Part shown: one piece after another, positions 16,552 to 24,668 of the stretch
Layout: each line of letters starts with the position of its first letter
Position numbering within the stretch: the first letter of the stretch is position 1
Origin: Bacteroidota bacterium
GTDB taxonomy: Bacteria > Bacteroidota > JABWAT01
Reading direction: 5' to 3'
Length of the DNA: 64,000 nucleotides
NCBI GenBank assembly: GCA_023151185.1
Contig: JAKLJL010000002.1
Span: 62,001 to 126,000, forward strand
Made by a program: the position numbers and the translations under genes
The notes under the pieces: model-generated
Told to the model about the DNA's origin: nothing
The model's database searches: none
Seen by the model: the letters and a program-made list of their open reading frames with translations, nothing else

Positions 16552-17435
16552 CAGTAGGTTGATTTGGTTTCTTCGTGTTTAACTATGGCAACCGAGGCAC
16601 TTGCACCGATCCGTGTGGCACCGTGCGCAATCATCTTTTCCGCATCATCGAACGAACGGACTCCGCCGGAAGCTTTCACCCCCATTAACGGACCGACAAC
16701 CTTTCTCATCAGGGCGATGTCCTGAACGGTAGCACCGCCTTTTGAAAAACCAGTTGAAGTTTTAACAAAATTTGCCCCTGCATTTTTCGAAAGAATACAG
16801 GCGATCACCTTTTCTTCATCCGTCAGAAGGCAGGTTTCAAGAATAACTTTGGTCAGAACATTGGCGCAGCTTGCTGCCTCGACCACCGCACGGATATCGG
16901 CCTCAACTTCCTCATACAATTTGGATTTCAATTTTCCGATGTTGATAACCATATCCACTTCAGTTGCACCATCTTCAATTGCAAAATGGGTTTCCATTGC
17001 CTTCAGACGTGAAGAATTGGCACCTAACGGAAATCCGATAACCGTGCAGACATCCACTTTCGACTCTTTCAATTCCCGTGCGCAAAGAGCAACCCAACCC
17101 GGATTGACACAAACCGAAGCGAATTGATAGTCTTTGGCTTCACGGCATAATTGCAGAATTTCGTTTTGGGTTCCTTCAGGCTTCAGCAAAGTATGATCAA
17201 TCAGCCGGGCAACATGGGGTGTGACGTCACAGGACCCGAGGGCATTTCCGACCCGGCAGGCCCCGGCATTGATGATCTGACTGACCGCATCCGATTTATG
17301 GCTTGGACAGTCCCAGCCATGGGTGCACGTGCCGTATAATTTATCATTGCATTTTACCGGTGCAGAGGCAGCTTTGGTCTGATCCTGCATCACAGAAAAA
17401 ATGATTTTTTCGACGAGAGAATGATCCGGATTCAT
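16551..17435 (-). CDS. deoC: Deoxyribose-phosphate aldolase with N-terminal extension
   Basis: 294 residues, about 70 longer at the N-terminus than ordinary DeoC. The TIM-barrel core starts near residue 75 and keeps the catalytic residues: Asp161 (VDMVIN), Schiff-base Lys225 (VKTSTGF) and Lys254 (VKASGG). It cleaves 2-deoxyribose 5-phosphate to glyceraldehyde 3-phosphate and acetaldehyde. The extension begins with a short amphipathic stretch (residues 5-18, [10 protein letters not shown] core) resembling bacterial microcompartment encapsulation peptides, then a Cys/His-rich part (C29, C37, C43, C60, C69). No shell genes or other nucleoside-catabolism genes are in the window. It lies five bases after the HAD gene. 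Confidence 0.93.
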   Translation of the reverse strand: MNPDHSLVEKIIFSVMQDQTKAASAPVKCNDKLYGTCTHGWDCPSHKSDAVSQIINAGACRVGNALGSCDVTPHVARLIDHTLLKPEGTQNEILQLCREAKDYQFASVCVNPGWVALCARELKESKVDVCTVIGFPLGANSSRLKAMETHFAIEDGATEVDMVINIGKLKSKLYEEVEADIRAVVEAASCANVLTKVILETCLLTDEEKVIACILSKNAGANFVKTSTGFSKGGATVQDIALMRKVVGPLMGVKASGGVRSFDDAEKMIAHGATRIGASASVAIVKHEETKSTY

Positions 17436-17440
17436 ATAGA

Positions 17441-18166
17441 TTAGTTTGATGGTAAATAATGCAGGATATCAGATAATTTGTGAACCAGTGGTACATTCGG
17501 AGGAAGTTCAGGAATTCGGGTATACCGGTTAACCAAAACAGTCGGGATACCAGCTTTTACTGCACCAATAACATCCGTTTCCAGGTTATCGGCAACGAAG
17601 AGGATATCATGCAGGGTCAGTCCCATTGCATCCTGTGCCATGAAAAAAAACTCAGGATTCGGTTTAGCCACGCCAAAATCGGAACTGCAAAGCACGGTAT
17701 CAAAATATTGCCCCACCCCCAGATCTCTGAGTTTTTGGCCATAAACCCTTGAGGGGATTATAGAATTTGAAATAATCGCCTGAACGTAATTCCTGTCGTA
17801 GACGGATCTGATAACTCCAATATTTTCATCAGAAAGTTTAAAGTCAGTCAGGCGGTTAAATATCGTCACAATTTCTTCGACCAGATCGTCAGAAGGATCC
17901 TGACTAACCTGCTCAGCTAAAACACGCCGGGTAATTTTCCAGAGATCCGGGTAAGACTGATCAGCTTTGGATGCGGCAATTTCATCTGAAATCCGTTTTC
18001 TGATCAGGCCAAGAATTCTGGATCTCCATTTTCTGGGTCCAAGCAGGGTTCTGAGATCTTTCAGGTCCTTCTTTTCAAGGACAAGCGTATTATCCAGAAT
18101 TTCTTCATCCTCAAAACTTTCTCCCATCAGCGAAGACATGCTGTATAAAACCGCACGGTAGGCCAT
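17441..18166 (-). CDS. HAD-superfamily protein lacking the catalytic aspartates
   Basis: 241 residues with an overall HAD phosphatase layout: helical cap after motif I, motif II ISNS (S133), motif III Lys168 (VAKPNPEFF) and motif IV ADNLETD (D193, D198). Motif I, normally DxDxT, reads LYSMSSLM: both the nucleophile Asp (position 9) and the acid/base Asp (position 11) are Ser. The fold and Mg-binding motif IV are otherwise conserved, so this is probably a non-hydrolytic, ligand-binding or regulatory HAD protein. The ATG has AAGGA five bases upstream. It sits between the HprK-like gene and deoC. Confidence 0.8.
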   Translation of the reverse strand: MAYRAVLYSMSSLMGESFEDEEILDNTLVLEKKDLKDLRTLLGPRKWRSRILGLIRKRISDEIAASKADQSYPDLWKITRRVLAEQVSQDPSDDLVEEIVTIFNRLTDFKLSDENIGVIRSVYDRNYVQAIISNSIIPSRVYGQKLRDLGVGQYFDTVLCSSDFGVAKPNPEFFFMAQDAMGLTLHDILFVADNLETDVIGAVKAGIPTVLVNRYTRIPELPPNVPLVHKLSDILHYLPSN

Positions 18167-18173
18167 AGTTTCC

Positions 18174-18764
18174 TTATGCTTTTGCTTTGTTTAGGTCAAG
18201 AATTCTTGTTTTGTGAAACCCAAGTTCAGAAGTCAACTTATTCAGACGGTCCAGAATGGCAGTCCGGGCCTGATAGTCAGCACCCGAAATAAATTTCCAT
18301 CCCTTAACTCTGGCGTCTTCCTCCTGAATTCCGGTCTGCTTCACTAGGGTCCACAGTTCACTCGACGGAACCGGATACAGACTGGAATGATTTTGACCTG
18401 TTCTTTCTGTCCAGATTATGATATCGGGATGAACCGGTTCAGTTACCCGGGTTTGAAGCGGAAAAAGCCGGCTCAGATCTGGACGGATAACGAGTTGGTT
18501 GTCTTCCTTCCTGACTTCACTTTCCTGGCTTTTGGAATTGACCACCTGAAAAATAGTAGGGTATCTCAGAGTGAAATCCACAGGGTGCGGTCCTGAAACC
18601 GCCATCCGGTTTGAACTGAACGAACAGTCAACTGACCCATCTGCAATCCAGTCTGCGCCGAAGGAAATTAACTGAAATGCCAGCGAACTCTTTCCTGAGC
18701 CGGAGTTACCTAAAATTAAAATTCCGACTGAATTTAGCCGGACTGCCGACCCGTTCACTTTCAT
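18174..18764 (-). CDS. HprK-like P-loop kinase/phosphorylase domain protein
   Basis: 196 residues. A Walker A motif GNSGSGKS at 19-26 is followed by a GADWIADG segment (35-42), the order seen in the C-terminal domain of HPr kinase/phosphorylase (P-loop, then ADD-type motif). The N-terminal HprK domain is missing and no HPr gene is present, so it is one of the stand-alone HprK-like proteins whose targets are unknown; some phosphorylate sugars or proteins. The rest of the protein is poorly conserved. It is the first gene of the minus-strand cluster with the HAD protein, deoC and the SPOR lipoprotein. Confidence 0.72.
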   Translation of the reverse strand: MKVNGSAVRLNSVGILILGNSGSGKSSLAFQLISFGADWIADGSVDCSFSSNRMAVSGPHPVDFTLRYPTIFQVVNSKSQESEVRKEDNQLVIRPDLSRLFPLQTRVTEPVHPDIIIWTERTGQNHSSLYPVPSSELWTLVKQTGIQEEDARVKGWKFISGADYQARTAILDRLNKLTSELGFHKTRILDLNKAKA

Positions 18765-18851
18765 TTTGTCACCGGAACAACCCTGTAAAATGGAGTTTAG
18801 TCCTTTAATTACATAAATTTATCATTAAATTCATCTGATTCCAAATAGTTC

Positions 18852-20315
18852 ATGAAAGCAATTATGCCCGAAATCGATTTTTCACCTCAGGAAAAGCCAG
18901 TAAAAAAAGGAGATATCCTTCGTCTGATTATAGAATCGACGGGATTTGAAGGTAAAAGTATAGCCAGATACCGCGATTTTGTCATTTTCCTTCCCTTTGC
19001 AGCACCCGGTGATGAAGCTGAAGCCGAGATTACCCGTGTCAGATCCTCCTGGGCAGAAGGAAAAATACTCGCCCTGATTAAAAAGGGACCCGACCGGGTT
19101 GACCCGGTTTGCAGGCATTTCGGTGACTGTGGCGGGTGTAAATGGCAGGGATTATCCTATCCAGCCCAGCTCAGTGCCAAACATCAGCAGGTAACAGACG
19201 CCATTCAGCGTACCGGTGGATTTGAAAACCCGAATGTCCTCCCCATTCTTGGAACCCAGAATCCCTTTCATTACCGGAACAAAATGGATTTCACCTTTTC
19301 AGATTCTCCCTGGCTGACGAAAGAAGAACTTGCCTCCGGAGCACCGGATAGAAACACCTTTGCACTTGGATTGCATGTACCCGGCCGGTTCGATAAAGTG
19401 GTGGATTTGACGGAATGTCACATCCAGCAACCGGTTGGGAACACCATTTTAAATTTGGTCAGAAGGTTTTCTATTCAGCATCAGTATTTGCCATACAGCT
19501 CAAAAACCCACAGCGGTTTTTTACGAAACCTGATTATCCGTCATGGGGTTAATACCGGTGATTTAATGGTTATTCTGGTGACATTCAAAAAGGACGATCA
19601 ATTCAATCATGACCTGACCCAGGCATTTAAAAACCAGATTCCTGCCATAAAATCATTCATCAATGTACTGCATTCCGGAAAAGGTCCGGTTCCAAAAGGA
19701 GAAGGTGAATTTGTACTTTTCGGCTCATCCGTTTTAACAGAACAGTTGCTGGGAATTCAGTTTACAGTGCATCCTAACTCTTTTTTCCAGACGAATACGA
19801 AACAGGCTGAACGGTTATTTGAATCAGCCTTTTCGGCTGCGGGGCTATCTGATACAGATGTCCTGTATGACCTTTTCTGCGGACCTGGAACTATCGGACT
19901 TCTTGCGGCCAGGCGGGTGAAGCAGGTTGTGGGAATTGAACTGGTGCCCGAAGCAGTTGAAAATGCCCGGGAAAATGCCCGAAAGAACGGAATACAGAAT
20001 GCCGTTTTTTTTCAGGGGGATATGGGATCTGATCACGGACAGATCAAAACCTGGGAATTGACCTATGGAAAGCCGGATATTATTGTCGTGGATCCGCCAC
20101 GGGCCGGAATGACAGAGGAAACCTGCCGGTTCCTTCCTACCTTCGGAGCACCCAAAATTCTTTACATCTCCTGTAACCCGATGACCCTGGCCAGAGATTT
20201 AAAGATTCTTGCATCTTTTAATTATGAACTTTCGTATATTCAGCCGGTGGATATGTTCCCGCATACTTTCCATATTGAATGTATTGTTCTCCTTACCAAA
20301 AGGACCGGTTTATGA
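18852..20315 (+). CDS. rlmD: 23S rRNA (uracil-C5)-methyltransferase, RlmD/RumA family
   Basis: 487 residues. An N-terminal TRAM RNA-binding domain (about 15-80) is followed by the 4Fe-4S cysteines of RlmD: C87, C93, C96 and C189. The C-terminal AdoMet methyltransferase domain has DLFCGPGTIGL, a DPPRAGM motif and the catalytic cysteine in ISCNPMT. It methylates a conserved uracil in 23S rRNA (U1939 in E. coli; RlmCD-type enzymes also U747). The ATG at 18852 is used, with a second at 18864. Its stop overlaps the start of the barrel protein gene by four bases, an odd coupling of rRNA modification to envelope genes. Confidence 0.9.
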   Translation: MKAIMPEIDFSPQEKPVKKGDILRLIIESTGFEGKSIARYRDFVIFLPFAAPGDEAEAEITRVRSSWAEGKILALIKKGPDRVDPVCRHFGDCGGCKWQGLSYPAQLSAKHQQVTDAIQRTGGFENPNVLPILGTQNPFHYRNKMDFTFSDSPWLTKEELASGAPDRNTFALGLHVPGRFDKVVDLTECHIQQPVGNTILNLVRRFSIQHQYLPYSSKTHSGFLRNLIIRHGVNTGDLMVILVTFKKDDQFNHDLTQAFKNQIPAIKSFINVLHSGKGPVPKGEGEFVLFGSSVLTEQLLGIQFTVHPNSFFQTNTKQAERLFESAFSAAGLSDTDVLYDLFCGPGTIGLLAARRVKQVVGIELVPEAVENARENARKNGIQNAVFFQGDMGSDHGQIKTWELTYGKPDIIVVDPPRAGMTEETCRFLPTFGAPKILYISCNPMTLARDLKILASFNYELSYIQPVDMFPHTFHIECIVLLTKRTGL

Positions 20316-21091
20316 AAAAAAAATTGAACCTGTTTTCAGGCCTCGTTTTCTCGCTTGTTATTGTGCTGCCGCACCTTCTTACTGCCCAGTCTAAGGAAAA
20401 ACAAATGGGGTTGACCAAAGATAAACCTGTTTCAATGATCCTTTTTACCGGAATGGGGTATACCTTTTACAACATGAAATCTGAAACCAATCTGATTTCA
20501 AAGCTATCCGATACAGGCAAACTGGCGGATCTTGAAAAGCCGGGCGGAGGCATATCTACCAAAATCGGGTTGGGAGTTTTGGTGAGAGATCCGTTTCTGA
20601 GAGTTTATTCGGATATCCGGTGGGATAATTACGGCAACAGCGGCATAAAAATACCTTTGCTTTTTATTGATATTTTAGGGGATATCTTCGGCCGTAATGA
20701 GTATGATTTTAATCATGACATAATGACCATCGGGATACATGCCGACAAACTTTGGTGGCACGATGATGCCAGCCGTGATTTGTACTATGGCATCGGCGGA
20801 AATTACAGCTGGGTTCTGGACGAGCGGGAAGAAACAGTTTACCTGAGAAAAAACGGAGACGATTTTGAACTGAATGAGAAAACGGACATTTCGGCAACTA
20901 TCGCCGGGGTTCAGGCCATTATCGGCCGGTTTTACCCAAACGGCGTCACCTTTACAGAATTCACTCTGGGATATCAGTTTGATCTGGGGCATTCCATCGA
21001 GAAAAGCAAAAAACCCGGGCGCAGCACTGAAAGTCTGGATCCCGCTTATCAAAGCATCAAGCTTTCTGTACATATAGGATTAGCATTATGA
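20312..21091 (+). CDS. Secreted beta-barrel-like protein, copy 1 of a duplicated unit
   Basis: 259 residues from ATG 20312 (an upstream ATG at 20279 lies inside rlmD and would spoil the signal peptide). Residues 1-25 are a signal peptide with cleavage near LLTAQS. The mature part has alternating hydrophobic beta-strands, Gly/aromatic-rich turns and ends in a strand finishing IGLAL, as in outer-membrane beta-barrels whose last residue is hydrophobic. No family is recognised. It resembles the protein at 21394-22173 in size, N-terminal pattern (GxGxxxxNMK, then IS) and C-terminal strand, and is followed by a small lipoprotein with a four-base overlap. Confidence 0.75.
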   Translation: MKKKLNLFSGLVFSLVIVLPHLLTAQSKEKQMGLTKDKPVSMILFTGMGYTFYNMKSETNLISKLSDTGKLADLEKPGGGISTKIGLGVLVRDPFLRVYSDIRWDNYGNSGIKIPLLFIDILGDIFGRNEYDFNHDIMTIGIHADKLWWHDDASRDLYYGIGGNYSWVLDEREETVYLRKNGDDFELNEKTDISATIAGVQAIIGRFYPNGVTFTEFTLGYQFDLGHSIEKSKKPGRSTESLDPAYQSIKLSVHIGLAL

Positions 21092-21390
21092 AAACACTGA
21101 AACTCTGGATTGCCTTTTTCTTTTTGATTGGCTGTGATTCTGCCGAAACTTTTTCAGGTTCAGAGGAGGTCACCTTTTCGCCGGTTCCTTCAGGAAAACA
21201 CGCCATTGCTGAGGTAGAAAACACCTATGGCAGCATGGTCCGGTCAGATACACTATTTCCCGGAACAACCCGTTATACCTGGGACGGAAAAGATGAGTCC
21301 GGAATTGAGGTATCCAACGGACTATACATTTTGACCATTTCCCTGGATGGGAAAGAATTGGCAAGTACAGCCGCCATCATTAAAAGGTAA
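21088..21390 (+). CDS. Small lipoprotein with FlgD-like Ig fold, copy 1
   Basis: 100 residues. The signal peptide ends in LIGC (Cys16), giving a lipid-anchored protein. The mature part ends with a WDGKDESGIEVSNGLY-type pattern, the hallmark of FlgD-like immunoglobulin domains (W-D/N-G-x-D-x-x-G-x-x-x-x-x-G-x-Y). It overlaps the preceding barrel gene by four bases. It is clearly related to the lipoprotein at 22170-22487: both have an E-N-x-Y motif, then RSDTL, then the FlgD-like end. It probably partners the barrel protein at the outer membrane. Confidence 0.78.
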   Translation: MKTLKLWIAFFFLIGCDSAETFSGSEEVTFSPVPSGKHAIAEVENTYGSMVRSDTLFPGTTRYTWDGKDESGIEVSNGLYILTISLDGKELASTAAIIKR

Positions 21391-21393
21391 GCA

Positions 21394-22173
21394 ATGAAAT
21401 TTTATTGCCTATTAGCCTTTTTCATTCTTCAACCCCTTTGTTCAGGATATGCTCAGGAAACAGAAGCGGACACAGTCACTTCCACATCGACTGTTTTTTA
21501 CCGGCCAGCCAAAATACCAAGAGAATGGATTTTTACTCCTTACTTTGGAGTTGGAATAAACGGATTTAATATGAAAAAGGAGGAAGACCGGATTTCCCGT
21601 GTCGAGAGTTTCAATTCCGACAAAAAAATTGATGGTTTTGGACCCTCCTGGGCAATCAAGGGTGGAATTGGAATTTTTAATCCCAACACTTCCATGCGAA
21701 TCCTCTTTGATTTTGATTACAGTGAATACACAAACAAAAGACTCGACTACAAGGAAACATCGCCTCCGTATGAAATAACACATGAATTATATCTTTATCA
21801 GATCAGTACTGAAAAGATTTTTGAAAACCCTGCACACAGATTGACAGACTGGGGTACCTACTTTGGGCTTGGTGGTGGATTTATACTTGCAAAAGATAAC
21901 CGGCTGTCCCAACTGAATTTCAAATTCAACTCGGGGCCAATTCAATATTTAACAAATCGTTTTTCTTCTACAGCCTATCTGGGGGTTGTTACGGTTAGTT
22001 TCGGTAGTTTTTCCAGAAAGGAAAGTCCGATGTTTGCGGAAATAAGGGGTTCCTGGCAATATACGTTCAGTTCTGATGTTCAGGCCCATGCAAAACCGGG
22101 ATTCGATCCGTCTGATTATTCACCGGAACTGAATGCATTAAGGTTATCAATTCTTTTTGGGTTAGTATTATGA
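21394..22173 (+). CDS. Secreted beta-barrel-like protein, copy 2 of a duplicated unit
   Basis: 259 residues, the same length as the protein at 20312. Residues 1-20 are a signal peptide (cleavage after SGYAQ-like residues). The mature protein has repeated beta-strand patterns with Gly and aromatics and ends in a strand finishing FGLVL. A GFNMKKEEDRIS stretch near residue 60 matches YNMKSETNLIS in copy 1, showing common descent although overall identity looks low. It starts three bases after the first lipoprotein and overlaps the second by four bases. Confidence 0.75.
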   Translation: MKFYCLLAFFILQPLCSGYAQETEADTVTSTSTVFYRPAKIPREWIFTPYFGVGINGFNMKKEEDRISRVESFNSDKKIDGFGPSWAIKGGIGIFNPNTSMRILFDFDYSEYTNKRLDYKETSPPYEITHELYLYQISTEKIFENPAHRLTDWGTYFGLGGGFILAKDNRLSQLNFKFNSGPIQYLTNRFSSTAYLGVVTVSFGSFSRKESPMFAEIRGSWQYTFSSDVQAHAKPGFDPSDYSPELNALRLSILFGLVL

Positions 22174-22487
22174 AACGGATTTTCATTCTGGTTCAGATTC
22201 TTTTTCTGTCTGGCTGCTATACCGAAGATTTTGTTGTCCTGGATGAAAGTATTCCCCTTCTGGCTACCCAGTCTACTGAAACGGTTATTGCCAGAATTGA
22301 AAATGAATACCTAACCGTTATCCGGTCAGATACTCTTTCTGAAGGTGCAAAATACAATCAGAGTTATGTCTGGGATTTCAAGGATAATGATGGTGTCACG
22401 GCAGTCAATGGAATGTACTACATAACGATCAATGCATTTCCCGGTGGCCGTGAAATCGGCAGAGGTATGGTTGTGATCAACAGGTAA
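22170..22487 (+). CDS. Small lipoprotein with FlgD-like Ig fold, copy 2
   Basis: 105 residues with a signal peptide ending LSGC (Cys16). It shares with the lipoprotein at 21088 the sequence order IENEY, RSDTL and a FlgD-like end (YVWDFKDNDGVTAVNGMYY). It ends the four-gene unit barrel-lipoprotein-barrel-lipoprotein, and its stop is one base from the convergent glgX stop, with no visible terminator. Confidence 0.78.
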   Translation: MKRIFILVQILFLSGCYTEDFVVLDESIPLLATQSTETVIARIENEYLTVIRSDTLSEGAKYNQSYVWDFKDNDGVTAVNGMYYITINAFPGGREIGRGMVVINR

Positions 22488-22488
22488 C

Positions 22489-24582
22489 TTACTTCCCGAT
22501 CAGAATGACACAGGAACGGGCCTTAGCCTCATAATTTTCCTGGTTATACAGCAGAATTTCCTTTCCCTCATCCGAAATATCAAACGGCGATGGCAGATGA
22601 GTATCCAGAAACAGGTACCACTCCTTCCCAACCAGCCTGGGCAATTCAAAAGAGTGATTTTCCCAGTGGGCATTCAGAATGACCTGAAGGTGCTTTACAC
22701 CCGTCATTTCAGGAAATCTGGAGGAAGAAATATGAACAGAAATCCATCTTGCAGAGTCTGACCAGTCCGGTTCAAAAAGCTTAAAACCATGCCAGGTCAG
22801 GTCAAACTCACTGAATTTTTCTCTTTTTAAAATCGGATTGGCTTTTCTGAACGCAATGAGGCGTTTGAAAAACCGGAAAATTTCTGAATTCCGGTTTAAA
22901 AGCTGCCAGTTTAACCAGGAGATTTCATTGTCATGGCAATAAGCATTGTTATTTCCCTGCTGGGTCCTGCCCATTTCATCACCCGAAAGAATCATCGGGA
23001 CGCCAAATGAAGACAGAAGAATGGCTGCGAAATTCTTTACCTGCCTGATCCTGAGCTGAGTGATTTCTTCTGAATCAGTCGGGCCTTCTGCACCGCAATT
23101 CCAGCTAAAGTTATCATTTGAGCCGTCTGCCTGGTTTTCTCCGTTTGCTTCATTATGCTTTTCATTGAATGAAACCAGGTCCATCAGCGTAAATCCGTCA
23201 TGACAGGTCACAAAATTGATGCTGTCGTAGGGGGCCCTGCCAGAATGTTCATACAGATCAGCACTGCCGGTTATTCTTCTGGAAATGATACCAGCCATAC
23301 CGGGATCCCCTTTGACGAATTTTCTGACATCATCCCGGAACTTCCCGTTCCATTCAGCCCAGCGTTGCCAATGCGGAAAGGATCCAACCTGATACAGTCC
23401 GGCTGCATCCCAGGCTTCAGCAATGATTTTTGTTTTCGAAAGTACCGGGTCTGCTGCGATACGTTCAAGCAAAGGTGGGTTATTGAGTACCGTTCCATCC
23501 TGATCACGCCCCAAAATACTGGCCAGGTCAAACCGGAATCCGTCAACCCGCATTTCGGTTACCCAGTATTTAAGGCAGTCTATGATAAAATCACGGACAA
23601 ACGGATGGTTGCAGTTTAATGTATTGCCGCAACCGGAATAATTGTGATATTTGCCGGTGACCTGGTCTATTATATAATAAGTCTGGTTATCAATCCCTCT
23701 GAAGCTGAGGGACTCGCCGTATTCATTTCCTTCGGCTGTGTGATTAAAGACAACATCCAGAATGACTTCAATTCCAGCCTTATGAAATGCTTTAACCATT
23801 TCCTTGAATTCAGTTACCTGCCCGCCGTTTGCTCCTGAGGCGGCATAAGAAGCCTTGGGTGCAAAAAAGGAAATCGGGTTATATCCCCAAAAATTCATCA
23901 GCGGTTGTCCGGTAACCGGGTTGCGGCGATCTGATCCTTCCATTTCCTCAAATTCATTCACGGGTAAAAGCTCAACAGCCGTGATTCCGAGGTCTTTCAG
24001 GTAGGGGATTTTTTGAATCATACCCTTAAATGTACCCCGGTTGGTTACCCTGGATGACGGATGTGCAGTAAACCCCCGGAGGTGAACTTCATAAATAACT
24101 GAATCAACAAGCGGAATATTCAGCGGTTTGTCGTTTTTCCAGTCAAATTCATCATCCACAATTAACGAATACCTGTCTTTGTGGGGATACCGGTTCCAGA
24201 CATGTCCGCCAGACAAAGCCTTTGCATAAGGATCAATCAGAATATTTTCGGGGTCATACCGGTGAATATGGGGTCTGATATTTGGATTTCTGTCAATCCT
24301 CCAGCCGTAACAAACAGAGGGGTCCAGATCTTTTAAAAAGCAATGCCAGACGTCGCCGGTTTTATTGTCATCAGGTTCCAGCCTGAATTCATAAACTTCC
24401 ACGTTGGTAACCGGGTTGATTAAAACCAGACTGACATCTGTTGCATGGCGGGCATAAACCGAAAAATTAACGCCATCTCTGAATAAACTGGCACCAAACG
24501 GCAAGGGATGCCCACGGGTAAATTCATAGTCATCTCCAATAAAAGGCGGCGGAGATGAGGTTCTGGCGTTTCGTTTGCTCAT
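22489..24582 (-). CDS. glgX: Glycogen debranching enzyme (isoamylase type)
   Basis: 697 residues, GH13 subfamily of GlgX/TreX. An N-terminal CBM48-type beta-sandwich (about 25-130) precedes the (beta/alpha)8 barrel with the catalytic nucleophile in DGFRFDLAS, acid/base Glu in IIAEAWDAAG and the third acid in TCHDGFTL. The C-terminal beta domain completes it. It hydrolyses alpha-1,6 branches of glycogen. No other glycogen gene is nearby. Its start lies 86 bases from the divergent protease start. Confidence 0.93.
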   Translation of the reverse strand: MSKRNARTSSPPPFIGDDYEFTRGHPLPFGASLFRDGVNFSVYARHATDVSLVLINPVTNVEVYEFRLEPDDNKTGDVWHCFLKDLDPSVCYGWRIDRNPNIRPHIHRYDPENILIDPYAKALSGGHVWNRYPHKDRYSLIVDDEFDWKNDKPLNIPLVDSVIYEVHLRGFTAHPSSRVTNRGTFKGMIQKIPYLKDLGITAVELLPVNEFEEMEGSDRRNPVTGQPLMNFWGYNPISFFAPKASYAASGANGGQVTEFKEMVKAFHKAGIEVILDVVFNHTAEGNEYGESLSFRGIDNQTYYIIDQVTGKYHNYSGCGNTLNCNHPFVRDFIIDCLKYWVTEMRVDGFRFDLASILGRDQDGTVLNNPPLLERIAADPVLSKTKIIAEAWDAAGLYQVGSFPHWQRWAEWNGKFRDDVRKFVKGDPGMAGIISRRITGSADLYEHSGRAPYDSINFVTCHDGFTLMDLVSFNEKHNEANGENQADGSNDNFSWNCGAEGPTDSEEITQLRIRQVKNFAAILLSSFGVPMILSGDEMGRTQQGNNNAYCHDNEISWLNWQLLNRNSEIFRFFKRLIAFRKANPILKREKFSEFDLTWHGFKLFEPDWSDSARWISVHISSSRFPEMTGVKHLQVILNAHWENHSFELPRLVGKEWYLFLDTHLPSPFDISDEGKEILLYNQENYEAKARSCVILIGK

Positions 24583-24668
24583 GAGTTCAATTTAAGGAAT
24601 CATGTGTCCTTTGGCAATTGAATCCGGCAGACTCTGGGAAAATTCATTCGTTTTTCTCATATTCCGCC

